A stretch of DNA of 64,000 bases from Pelodera strongyloides (taxonomy: Eukaryota > Nematoda > Chromadorea > Rhabditida > Rhabditidae): NCBI GenBank assembly GCA_036852015.1, contig JAANDG010000084.1:186001-250000 (forward strand), read 5' to 3'. This document shows positions 33,089-46,300 of the stretch, one piece after another. Numbering within the stretch: position 1 is the stretch's first letter; each line of letters starts with the position of its first letter. The notes beneath the pieces are model-generated. The model did no database searches and had not been told where the DNA came from. It was given only the letters and a program-made list of their open reading frames with translations. The translations under genes were made by a program, and so were the position numbers.

Positions 33089-33840
33089 ATTGCCTCGAAG
33101 TCGCTTGTAGTCGCTTATTCAACCGTGAAAACGTTAGCGTGTGCGGACACGCAACAAATCTTCTTACGCTTTTTGCCACCTCAAGCCTTGTCTCTTCCGG
33201 CCGTCTTATGTGTGAATTATCATGTTTGTCCGAGAGATAATCAACCCTTCACAGTGGGTAGAAATCAGGAATCTTCTCGTGAACATTTCGATCTCCACTC
33301 GGAATTGTTGGCAATTTCCTTAAAACTGGGTAGGTAAGAATCTAAACTGTAAATGAAATGGAACAAAGTTTGTTTGTTTGTTTGTGGGGTTCGCGTTACG
33401 CAAGTAATGTATCCAGGATTCACGTAGAGGTTAGTTACGGATGGTGTACATTTATGCTTCACTGTATGTAGACTCGAACGCAAACTGAATGAGGCCAGGC
33501 CATGGTTGATACCGTTGATACTATGAATGTAGGGCCCCTTATATGTCCTCTTTTGTTTTCATAAAGTAAGTGTTAATGAAATTTTCCGAATGAAATACAG
33601 TAAGCGTGTCGTCTTGTCTTACCACTTGCCTTTACACAATTCAAGAAAAAAACCAATTGTGCTGCTCAGGCTTATCATACCCATGGGCTAATCAACGTGT
33701 ACAATCTACTGTATATTCTCAATGCCCTTCGGATGCGTACCCATTTAGCCCTTGTTTCATTCATTCTTGATTCTTCGCATTTTCGAACACGGCTGACTTC
33801 TCATGGTCAGGTAGACCAATTGCGTGTCATATCATGTTTT

Positions 33841-33877
<37 letters not shown>

Positions 33878-36800
33878 GTTTCTCTCTCTCTCTCTCTCTC
33901 TCCGTCTGCCCCCAAACAATACAGTATAGAATGGACCCTCTCCAGGGGTCTCAATTGTGCTCTCAATCATCGGTCTACTCCATTCACCCAATCCGTCCAC
34001 TTGAATATGTTTTCCGGTTCCTCATTTATGCAAAAACGAGACATCTTATATTCAGAATAAGGACATTTGGAACGTGGGAGACGTTTCCAGACTACCCCTA
34101 AGAGAGCTGGTGGTAACCATTCTATACCAGTTATTATACTGGAAGCTAGTCGACTAATAGCACCTACAGTAAGATAATCAACTAGCATATGTGACAGTAA
34201 CCAAAGAAAGTTCTGAAAAATCTAGTACTTATTCAGTAATGGGTACAGTAGACTGCAAATAATAAGTCAACAATACATAACCTAGTACCTACAGTTAGAC
34301 TGCCAACTAGTCAGGGTCAGCATACACAAAATGGCGCCCCTACGGTTAGATTCTCAGGGAACGAGGGGAAGTCTCTGGGTTTGGTCTATCTCAGAAACTT
34401 CGGCTAGTATTTAGAACCTACCTACCGTAACCTATAGTCATATCGCTAGAAACATGAATATGTGAGACTGATTATAACCAACACCGCCGGGTCGTTTTCT
34501 TGTGCTCATAACCGTGAAGCACTTGTATGTTGAAGCACCTGTCTTATTGTTAGGGTAACCTGCGCATGAATAACCTTTGTACCGTTCTACAAACCAGTTA
34601 TTGTGCTGATTTACATGAATGGTATCATATAATGTGAGAGTTTGTCACGGTGACTCACGTAGCGCATAATACTGACAATGCTAACGGATTGTTTGTTTAA
34701 AGCTTGTTTCATGCATTCAGTATGTAGGTATCTATTTGAGTCATGTCTCAAAAGGGCGGGTTTCCTTTCTTTTCTGGTAACTTTTGGACTTCCGTACTGT
34801 AATACGATACTGCAGTCTCTGTCTCACTTGGTTCCTGTAGAGACTAGTGTAAACAGGGTTGAACCATGAGACACACTTTTTGTGTTAATTTATTCTTTGT
34901 CCTGATGAGGTGATAGGATAAGAAGATCAAATTGAAAAAGTGGTTCATCTAAAAAACTCTTGAACGAGTTGTATGTTTTATGCTTGTTTATGCGTTTCTC
35001 CTTTACGCAGTTTCTTCAAAATATCCTAGCCCGTTCCTTAAATAGTTGACTCCCAGAAACATTAAAAACGGCCGAAAAGGCTGCTCTGTCTCCTTCGTCT
35101 CTGCCATTCATCCCTATCAAAATCCCTCTAATTTTTTCCTAATCTCTCTTGCCCTCTCTTTGTGGATATTATTTGACCGGAAGCGTGAATACGTCCGCAG
35201 TGTTTGCTTTCATATAGAAATACGCAAATCGACCGCCGGTGTCGTTAAAAAGAAACAGATTGCCCTGTTTACTTATTAGAAAGAAAAATAAGAAGAAGAC
35301 GATAAACAATGTATCATCAGAAGACATTACTATGTTTTTTTTGTGCATTTGCTCATAGCAAAACTCTTAAACTCCTAGGAGTCCTAGGTCATGCAACGTG
35401 GGGTTTCTGGAGCAGCTAATTTTATGTTCACTTTGGTGATACATTTTTAATGACAGACACATCAAGCATATGTAGTTTTCAACCACTTGTAAGGTTCTTG
35501 TATCTTTCTGCCTCTTATTCTATTAAAGGGCTAAAGACACAGGCCCACATAACAAAACCCTTTACTATTTTGTGTTATAAAGGTTTGGAAATTATGATAG
35601 CAAAAACCGCATTTCCTACGGTAGTAGGAACGTTACTTTATAGTCGACACTTTATGGTAGTAGGAAACGTCACTTCCTACGGTAACTTTATGTACATGGG
35701 CCTCAACCTTTAACCTTACTCGTTTGTTCTTTGCGGCCCGCATCATTGAACCAATCTTGGGAATAGCAACGTGTGAAGATGCGTATAATCTTTCTCTAAT
35801 CGTGACGTGATAGTATGATAAAGAGAGGTAGAGGGAGAGAGGTAAAGAGTAGAGGTGAAGAGAGATAGAGAGGTAAAAAGCGAGAGCGAGAGAGAGATAC
35901 ATAAAGAAAGAGAGAGATCAGAGAGAAGGAGGCAGTAGCAAGTTTAATCGCTGATTGAGCAGAAGCTGGCCCTTGGGTCAATTGCACGGGGCCTAGATAA
36001 AGGGAGAGTGTTTGCCAAATAGGGTAAGTAGGCAGGGAGAGTTGACTTCTAAGCACAAGCTAGAGGGTATTATTCACACGTTATAGAGGGACACGAGGAG
36101 AGCTTGGGGCCAACAGTGAGGGCCAGATATTTGGATTTTATGCGAGATGTTTATGTGGGACTTAATTTTTATGTACGTATTGTAGTATATGTAAATCGTG
36201 CCATGTCAGGAAGGCTGGCAGTTTTCACTGTAGTACATGATAATTGAGTGATAGAGTTATCAGCATAACCAGCTGCAATACTGCATCAATTTAATGTGAT
36301 ATGTGAGGAGAGTTTACCAGTAGATTGAGAGTTGCACATGAGCATGACCGGTGTCAAGTTAATTTGCTCCTGATCCCCGGCGAATTCACTTATTGAAATC
36401 TTACAATAGTTGGATGTACCTTTTCCTTAGGCAAGAGGACCACTTTATTGGCGTACTTACACATGGCATATTCACCGATGATGTTTCACATCTCTCTTTA
36501 AAAACCATATAGTCTTTCACAATCTGTCATAGCCGCACTAGTGCGGGTAGACTAGGGATTTCCTTCCACATCAAGCTCCTTTCTAGTTTCACTGATCACG
36601 GACCACACTTCATCAAGTGCGAATGAAATTTTTGTGTTCTGGCGTTTTTTCCTTGTTTATTTTTATAGCCCTCTCTCTCTCTCTCTCTCTGCCTCTCTCT
36701 CCTTTCTCTCCCCTCACTCTCTCTCTCTCTTTATCTCTCTCTTTCTCTCTCCCAAGATATTGTCCCAAAACGGAGGTGGTCGGAATAGGAACTGCAATCT

Positions 36801-37310
36801 GACAGCTTTCCGTCATTTAATTATTTGTACTTCTCGGGTAAGAGATCGGCAGCAAGAGGGCAATAAACAAATGTTTTTGATTTTAAAGGGCACGAGCATA
36901 AGAAGAGGCAAAATTAAATTACGTGAATATTTATGTGTATCTGATTTATACTACATTATTCTGCTTCGCAGTAATCGACCGTACTTATAGAAATTGACGT
37001 AGCTTACAGTGTTCTACCGTAAAGTACAGCAATCTGCTGTTACATACGGTAAATTTACAGTGATTTACAGATGTGTGCCACGATTTATAGTAATTTAGAG
37101 ACAGTGCCATAGTCAAAAAACGTGTATACAACTGTAATTCATTTATACAACAGCTTTAGAAAAGAGCTAGAAACGTATTTTTGTGAGTAATCTTAACTTT
37201 ACAAACTTGCTGTGTGTTAGCTCTTCGAGTAATTTCCAGCCTGGACGACACCTCGACTAGGGAGTTCCTGGTTGTCTAAAAACTAAACTAACCAATTTCG
37301 TTCCTTTCAG
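30450..37310. other. Gene-poor stretch with microsatellites and repeat debris
   Basis: No recognised gene. It contains the FARSA 3' untranslated region and a diverged copy of repeat E near 31575-31705. A repeat at 32005-32065 (TTTCGGCATCATCAGGACAA) recurs at 45787. There is also a degraded MITE A (32402-32530), CT tracts at 33031-33088, 33840-33902 and 36668-36753, and a GA tract at 35815-35935. Two open stretches (33125-33337, ending at a donor-like AGGTAAG, and 33930-34101) look faintly protein-like but match nothing I know. The missing first exon of the gene at 37311 should lie here. Confidence 0.5.
30921..30926 (+). terminator. Candidate poly(A) signal of FARSA
   Basis: AATAAA about 470 bases after the stop codon. 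It is the first exact match downstream of the gene. Confidence 0.4.
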
Positions 37311-40300
37311 TAAATTGCGATGTCATATTAACGGGAGAGAAGTGCGATCCAGTAGTCTACGGGGGACTCCAACCACATGGCTCCGATATACAGAGGTGGG
37401 TGGATTCTTTTTTTTATTTGACGCGACAACTGTATATTGATGTATTATATGCAAATTATGTGCCATTATATGCGTTTGGGTAGTTGGCACACATTTCACA
37501 AACCACGTGCCATACATCGTATATCGCTATGATTATGTGTAAAACTCCCATAATTTCGTAAGATTTGAGAGAAGTATTGCAATTTACAAATTACATATAA
37601 GGTTATGTGATGAGACCACCGTTTCCGATCACGATCAACACGCTGGCCGTGTCGCACCGCACGCTAAAGTCGGGTCTTCGACGGCCCGAATGTTGCTCAT
37701 GAATTTTTCCGCATTTTGTATTTCTGTTTAGGTACCGTCAGTGTGCTGCTGACAACACAGTATGGGTAGTTCCATGTCCACCAGAAACATATTTTCACCC
37801 AATTGACAGGGTAAGAATTTTACTTGGATATCCCTAGATTACTAAATCTTTTGTGCTTCAAGGAGGTGCACCTTTATTCAAGGTGATACAATACATTGTT
37901 CAAGTTTTTTTTTGCTTACGACATGTTCCAGAGGACATAGGCACTAATTCTGATGCAAATTCTGTCTAACTTATTATGTTGTTTAACCTTTCAGATACAT
38001 ATATTGCAGTGTAAAGGTTTACTTTGTGCAGTGTCAGTGTTTAGGTGTGCTCGGCGAAGGAGGTTTCTTCAGCTTCACCAAACGTAAGTGCTTCTAATTT
38101 TGTTTCTTGGTTAATTTGTGTGCACTTGATAAATGGAAGTTCTTGCCCTGTTGGTGCACGATCGTCATCAGTACTGTTATGAAGTTTCTTTTTCCTGATT
38201 GTTTTTTTTTACAACAATCCGTCCCTTATTCCGAATACCTGCCTTGCTGAAAGTTAGTTCAGTTTTGATTTTTGTACATATATATTTGCAATAAATAATG
38301 GATATTCAGGTTAAGAAGTACCGCCCACTTCCAAATTCGGCAATTGGGGGTACGGTACGTCCAGTGGATGATACGGTCGAGTTCTCATTCACTACTAGGA
38401 GACCCTCTTTGATGGGAAGGTCCAAGTCAACGAGGAGACCGAAGACACCCAAGAACCCGAAAGGGAGGAGAATCAAAACGACAACCACGGAAAGGCCGAG
38501 CACAAGTGAGCGGTTATTGTTTTTCTTTTACCTTGCTCACAAACAAGCGTGCGCAGCGAAAATACGGCTTACTTTTTGACCACACATGCGCTTGAGTTGG
38601 AACTTTACGCGAACTACCGGCGCACGTGCCGCGCGTTTTAGGTGCAATATTAGGGGTCCTCTGCTCCCACACTTGCGTTTTGGTGCGACCAGTTTACGGG
38701 TACTTGGTTCTGAACCTTCAACGACAAGTTTTGACGCTAACTAGAAAAAATCTAGGTAACTAGATAAAAAAGTAACAACTATATTTCAGGGCGGCCCAAG
38801 ACCAAGTACAATACGCATATAAATTCTGAAAAGAATGTTGTTAAAGAAGAAGATATAGAGGAATTCGCCTTTACAAAACGTCCTCCACCGGCGGCATTCA
38901 CTGCTCCACACAGAAGGTGAGTTGTGTGATAATTATTTATGTGTGAAGAACAACCTCAACTAAATTATATCATGAGTTGGCTTTACGGTGGGGTTAGTAC
39001 GACTATATTAGAAGTGTAATCGTCAGAAAATTGCTCTGATCTGTTCCGTGCATGGAAAACTGTTCATGTTATGTTTCGAAATTTATTCAGAAACTTTAGG
39101 CTACAAGCTTGGGTGTTCAGTTCTCATGCTAGTGTAGTGTAGCCTTTGGTAATGGGGTTTCCAAGTATCCCAAAAATTCGGTGTGGCATGAAACCTGCAT
39201 ACATTGGAAAATTGAAAATATATTCTCGTGTAGTTCCAAGATACTGTAAATGTTCACCATACTTGGAAACCCCGTCAATGAATTTTTAATATGAATTCGG
39301 CATACTGAACAATGCTGTGTGAATTAAGGCGTACAACGACGACATCCACGACAACAACTACTACTCCGTTAACATCGACGAGGACGTCGACGCTAGGAGT
39401 GATTACGGTAGCAGTACAAACTACAGGCTGGGCGGAGCCTATTACGGCGGACTACCACGAAGATTATGAAGATGAACAAGAAGGGTGGGATGTTTAACGT
39501 TTTTTAATTAGTTGATGTATTAATTCAATGGATCATACTAGCGAAAATAAGACGTAGTGGTTACGATGCTAGCAAAATTGTAGTGCACGACGGGAGAGTT
39601 AGCATATTATGCTTTTCGGTTAACAATATTTTTTATCTCTCATCTAATTACCGTGCGTTTAAAGCGAAGTATCGGCCGGTTTTTGAAACACATCGAGTAC
39701 ACCAGAATTCTTATACAAATTAGCATAAATTTGAATAAAAAAATCGAGCTAACTTCGAGGAAATTAGCATAAATACGTAAAATGAGAAACCAGACAGTAT
39801 TTCGCTTTAACTTTTGATTTCACGCATTTGAGTTAGTAATTTAGCGGATTGTCAGTAGCATGTCTTATTATTCGTGTCCCGTTGACTTTGCGTATCTTCT
39901 CGATAGAGGTGCGTAAACAGTAAACTTTAAATTTCAGAACGGCTGTGGACTGGGAGAAAGCGAGTACTCTGCCTCTCTCTCCGACAATCAAACCACAGAG
40001 GCCAACGCCTTCGGTAGTTCCGACACAGCCGACTACAACGACATCTCGTCCTCGTCCGATAAGGACGACTACGGTAGGTTCCCGGGTAACTACCACAAGG
40101 TACAGTACCCCGAGTACACAAAGGCCACCGTGGACACATTCAATTGGAATCCAAAATGGGATTGTTGGAGAAGAGGAAGATAGTGATGAAGAACAACAAG
40201 GGGAAATAGAGGATAAGGTGAGCACCTTTTTTGAAGGATTCATTTAAAGCGAAATACCGACAGGTTTTTGAGGCACATCGAGTAGACCAGCATTCTTATG

Positions 40301-43300
40301 CAGCTTATGCAAATGAACATAAATTAAAAATCGCGCGAAATTCGAGTAACTTAGCATAAAAACGTAAGAATTCAGTTGTCCACGATGCGTTTCAAAAACC
40401 GGCCGGTGAATGCAAAAATACACAGAATATCATGTAGTTTAAATGCTAGTTGAATATTACGGAAATACGCCCGTATGTCACCTTTCCCACGCATCTGTGT
40501 TGGTGTAGTAATTTTCATGTAGGTATTTGGTATTTTACTATTTCTGTGAAGCTGTATTATATTTTGATGTTTCATTGTTTCCAAATGGTTTAGATTTTGC
40601 ACACAGTCACAACGACAGAAAAGCCTTGGCGTCCAGCTTTTGCTACACCAACTCCAAAAGTTGTTCTGCTGGAGAGAAATAGGTTGGAGATAGGAATTAT
40701 CCTTTTTTTTATAAAAGGCGCTTCGATGAATACTTTACGTCCTCCTTTCTGGTTTACGATAGATGTATACATGCGGCGTATGTACATCTAGGTGTGCGAC
40801 AAATGCGCCAGCTTCACCCAACACCTTTCGCAGAACCCTGGCGCAACTCTACCTCCCCTCAATTACGTCTTTATTTACATAATTACGCCCAATAACCATT
40901 AAATTTTAGGCTGACCACCCCTTCAAACAAGGACTCATATTCAAATTCGAATGCAACTCCGCATCCTAGTCAAACGACGAGGCCTATTATTTCTGAACAA
41001 TTTGCTACTCAACCTAGGACTGGATTTTCTACTTTATCGCCCTTTTATTCAAAGGAACCTCTCAGTCACTCAGGCCTAGTCCAACGTCCTGAGAGTCCAG
41101 CTAGACCCAAGATTCCGTATTCACCCCGGATGTCGGCTAGCAATCAAGGCTACCCAACAGTACCCACCCCGTCCCAAGGCTTCCCAGGTCCTCCCCGGGA
41201 ACCTTCAGGAGTTCAACGACCGCTCTACCCGGACATGAGGCCGTCGATTAAGGAGGTTGCCCCGCAACCAAACCCTGTATCCTATGTCTCACTCCCTAAA
41301 GAATTACCTGAGTACCTTCGACGTCTTACTGTATTGCATAATCAGTCTGTACCGTCGCCGCTGTTTCCGACGCTGAGACCACGCCCACTACCGACCACTC
41401 AGACTAGCGGTGGTTATCAGGAAAAGGTTAGCTGATAGTGCTACAATAAAAAAACTTACTAAAAAAAAGTTGACAAGGACCGATTTTCTCTAACTAGAAT
41501 AAGTGAGATATGAGGAAAGTATAAAAAGTGAGACTTCAAGGTCGGGTCTGCCCCTTTGTAATTGACGGATGGTCACCATTGCTGGGGCCACCGTGACGTA
41601 CAAGTCGCAGAGAGTAGTAGCTCGGTCGGTCTCTAGAATAGGGTCAGGCGGGATCGCCCAAGTAAAATGTTTATTTTTTAGGCAACGGAATACGGAAACA
41701 GCCTTTCAATATCAGACAAAGATTTCCTAGCGGTAAGCTACGCATAGCTTTAGATTAATAAGACAAAGCTTTGTAACGTTTTCTTTGAATAATAAATGTC
41801 ATCAACATATCAGAATCGACAGATTGCGCTGTACAGGGCAACCGTAGGCTTATTTATACTTTTGCGACAAGGATTTCTTTTAGTAATGTATTCCGTAACG
41901 AGGTTTTGAAAGATCTCATCTACGTCAACTTTTCAGCAACTAGTCTCTATGATGAAAGGAAGCGACGGAGAACAGCCACAGGTAATTATACCTACTGTTT
42001 CATTATCATTTACAGGGCGAAGCTCTCCCCCCCCCCTCCGGTTGGAGGTAAGAAACTCATAAAAGTGTTACAAGTTACAACTGTGTGCCACAGCTGCGAG
42101 GCACATCGCATTAGGGTGAGAAGCTCGTCGCGATGTGCCACAGGTGCGCGGCACATCGCGACGTTTCTGCGAAGTAAAATACTTTCCTTAGATCCCGCCA
42201 TCGCCTCTGCCATATCCACCAAGTCCACATTCTCCTTCTGCTCCATCTCCGTTACGACCTCTTCCTCCCAGTCACAACTCTCATCCGGTAAGATTTATTT
42301 ACAATTTTCCTAACTATTTTATCTTCTTGTATTCTTTTATTAACTCATCGCCACTATTTAAAAATGTGAAGCACGTGGATTTCGAAAACCTGACACGATG
42401 CAGGAACCATTCGGTGACGGTTTCCTGCTGTGTTCGTGGGCCAACACATTTGGTGCCACTTGGTGACGTTGTCGTGACCAAGTTTTCTCGAAAAAAAAGT
42501 AACCAACTGGCCACCAAATGGTCACCAAATGGTAACTGACCAGCCATAAAATGGTTTCTTTGGTGACCGGCCAACAACGATTTTTATGTGGTCTTGGCAA
42601 TTAGCCCCGTCGTTCTGTGGAATTTATATAAATTGTGTTCCATATGTGTCGGAGGGCATAGCAGGGAGCAGTTGTCGTCAGTGTCAGGTATACGCTTCAC
42701 AAAGAACTTAAAGGCTGAGACACATGCAAAAAATGTTTGGTCCATCCGCTTAAAGTAAAACGGCAAAAACGCAACAAAACTCGAAAGAAGGCGCCCCGAA
42801 ATTGACCACAGTTTGAGTATAAAGTATAAAAACAATTAAAGTACTCGAAGTTACAGGCATCGTCTCAAACTTATCAGCCACCGCAAGTTGATGTCTTTCC
42901 TCCACAAGATATTTATGGAAATCGAAACAGGTCATTATCATTATTAATATTTATTTAGCCTTGCAACTTTGTATTTGCTAGGGTAGTAGCAAAATGTATT
43001 GTTAGTTATTAGACCACATAAGTACTTAGTCACCAAGCCAAGTGGTTCTCTCCAAAAAATTGACCGATAACTGACCATTTCGTGGCCATGTGGTGCCCAA
43101 TTGGGGACGGGTTTCGAGATAATTTGGTCACGGTAAGGCCATACGATGGTACGATACAACTTTTTTTTTACGTATTTGGATCTAGTATTTTCTCAATTCC
43201 GTTACTTTAGTGACTCGGAAAACACCGTTATCCTACCACCTCCACACGGAGACCAGCGAGGATATCCACAACCTCAACAAATGAAGGTAGGTGGTTGTAT

Positions 43301-46300
43301 GTAATAAGAACTCTGCTACTAGAATTTAAGCGAAATACTGGCCGACTTTTGAAAGGTATCCAGCATTCTTATGCAGCATATGCATACATTTGAATAAAAA
43401 ATTGAGTAAATTCGAACAAATTAGCATAAATACATAGGAATTCAGTTGTCCACGATGCGTTTCAAAAAGCGGCTGGTATTTTGCTTTAAGCATTTGAAGC
43501 TAAAGCTAAAAAAATAGGTTTTTCATTGAGCAACTTTGCTCATGGCTTCAACTAGAGCCTGATACGTCTTTTATTTGTCCATATGGAAGTCAATGCATTT
43601 TATGTGCCGTTAACATGAGTGTTCCACGCCAAGTTTTCATTCTCCTTCTAGGAAACGTTACCAGAGGTGCTGACTGTTATGACCGGATGTCGTCCATACA
43701 GTCCATGCATTGTTATGCACTCCAACGATATGCTATGCGAACATCCAAGGTACTCTTTTATTATATTACCAGACGCGCAAGCGGATGTAAACTTGTCGCG
43801 CGCCCTCTAACTCTAACGCAGTCACGCACAGCGCTCGGTTGCCCCCCCCCCCCCCCCTGGAGGTGTTGCTCCGTCCCGCCTGTCTTTCCATACTTACGAA
43901 ATGTCGCTAATGAATCTTTACGAATGAAGACACATATAGTTTTTTGAAGATACACATGAGAGCGGCACTGAAGCGGAACAATTTATTCGAATCATACTTC
44001 CGTAACGTGAGTGCTAGCTGGCTAGCGCACACTACAGTTACTCTTTTATATAATAAGATTTAAAAATAGAACTGATATTTGTGAAAATGGTATGGAAACC
44101 CTTGTATAAAGGATAGAGATATAGATATGCTCTAGGCAATTTCACCACGGGTAAATTGAAATAGCTAGTAGCTCTTCTAAAGCGTAAAGTAGAGGAATAA
44201 AAACCGCTAGCTAGGTAGTGTTTTAATATCCTGTGTTACCAGCATGATTGAGGGTTTCCCTTGATTGAGTCGCCGCAAATGCTAATTGCCTATAGTAATT
44301 ATATGCTAATTACCCGCATAATTTCAGTGAACGTTCCATGTATCTGCAATGTGTGCCAACACATGGTAGAGGAGGAGAATGGACTGAAAGATTATGTCCC
44401 GACACGCTTATTCTGGTAGCTGACCATTGTGACACACAGGAAGTCAAGGTACTTTCGCTGTAACTCTTTCTTTCAAGCGATATAACATCCGGTTTTTAAA
44501 CCACATGTTTTAACAGAATAACTGACTTGTTCGCCACGTATCTCTCTTTTCTTTTCTTTAATTTGTATGTGGATTCTTGTTTTTGGAACTGTTTCTTAAT
44601 TCAATTGATCGATTTTTCCTTGTCCAGATTCATTGATTTTTAGCTGCGCTTTTAGGATTACCTAATGATGTCCGGTCAAATTCAAATTATCCATGAGAAT
44701 ATGGTTCCTACCAGTGATCTACTTCAGCCCTACACCAATACAGTACGCTTCATTTATTTTATATGTAACCTTTTCTTTTGCCTCAGGGTACGGTAAACTT
44801 CACTCACACAGATGTTTTCTTCATCAGTAATGGCACCTATCTACAGTACCTTTTTTTAGCTTACTGTACCCTGCGCAAACTCCTAAATGTCATATTTTCC
44901 GTCCTTATCGGCATATTTCCAGATTCAGCCGAGCCGGCCGTTCTCACAAGGCCCTTCGGAGTACTATCAATGGACGGGACCGAAGTTTGTACTTTTTATT
45001 GCACTTTCTAAACCTTGGAGCTCATATTTTCCTGTCTGACATGTCTATATCTTACACATAAGCTGCGTAGTCGGGAAGTTATCACCACAAAATGGTGTAA
45101 ATCATATAGATAATTCGTCTTGAAACGTGTAGGTTGGACGGCGTATTCCCGTGTACATGCAAATCACAGCGCGATACAGTTCAATGTTTTGGCTGCGCAT
45201 ATCGGAATTCAGCGTCCATTAATCGTTTCAAAACCGGTTGTTATGTCGCTTTAAATAACACCTTTTCCAGCATCCAACACCCGGTTGTCTCCACTCCGTT
45301 CCGTGGATATGGTCCATCTACAGCATCCCAGCCACCGCCGTCTCCAATCAATAAAATGATCGACTCGTTCCCCCCGCAAATCCTCTCACAACAAGTACCG
45401 AACAATTGGAATGATGAGGATACGGTAAGAGAAATTCGTAATATGGATATGAATACGGCATTGATTAGCTAGAATACTGTAATGTGACTACGATAACAAT
45501 ATGAGAACTCAGTACTAATTAATGTGGATCGGTGTGGATCCGAGGGGCGTTGTTACCAAATCTCGGCCGTCTCAACTCTCAACCGTCACGTGGAAAACAG
45601 TAGCATGTAGGGTGGTAGAGAGCTGCGCAATTTTCGGTATTTCCATATAGCCCTATAAGGTTGGCGTAAGTGTGTGCTCCATTTGGGAGAAGATAATTTC
45701 ATAAAATAGGTAGATCTTCGAGCTTAGTACGACTCCCGCAAAAAAAAAGACAAATTGGACAGTAAACCAAATCTTTATGTCAACGTTTCACCTTTCGGCA
45801 TCATCAGGACAAGGAGTAAAATACCTGTACCAAAACACTATATTGGATTAGAAACAAACACAGCGGAGAAATCCCTATAGTTGCTTCAATAAGACTGGGT
45901 TATATTTATTGGTTGACTCTAGATGATCGATTACTCCCAAGTGTTCCCTCTGTTCCCGCGAGTGCAACCCAGATTCTTTGCCGGAAGAGACGGAATTCGG
46001 AGGGCGCCCAGGATCACGCAAGTTTTTTAGTATACTTTTTTTTCTTCAACTTGTCTGCTTTGTCTTCTGTCAACCATCTTCTATGTTAAAGCGAAATACC
46101 GGCTGCTTTTTGAAACGCATCGTGGACAACGGAGTTCCTACGTATTTATGCTAATTTATTGAATTTAGCTCGATTTTTTATTCTAATGTATATTCATTTG
46201 CATAAGCTTCATAAGAATGCGGGTGTAGTCAATGTGTTTCAAAAACCGGCCGGTATTTTGCTTTAAACCGTCCGGGGCCTATTCATATTGGCTAAAGTAG

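Noticed and set aside
36617..36990. Possible signal-peptide exon (MKFLCSGVFSLFIFIALS) for the secreted-protein gene
   Set aside because: It looks hydrophobic mainly because of a CT tract, and every GT donor I tried in this frame gives the wrong phase for the exon at 37311.
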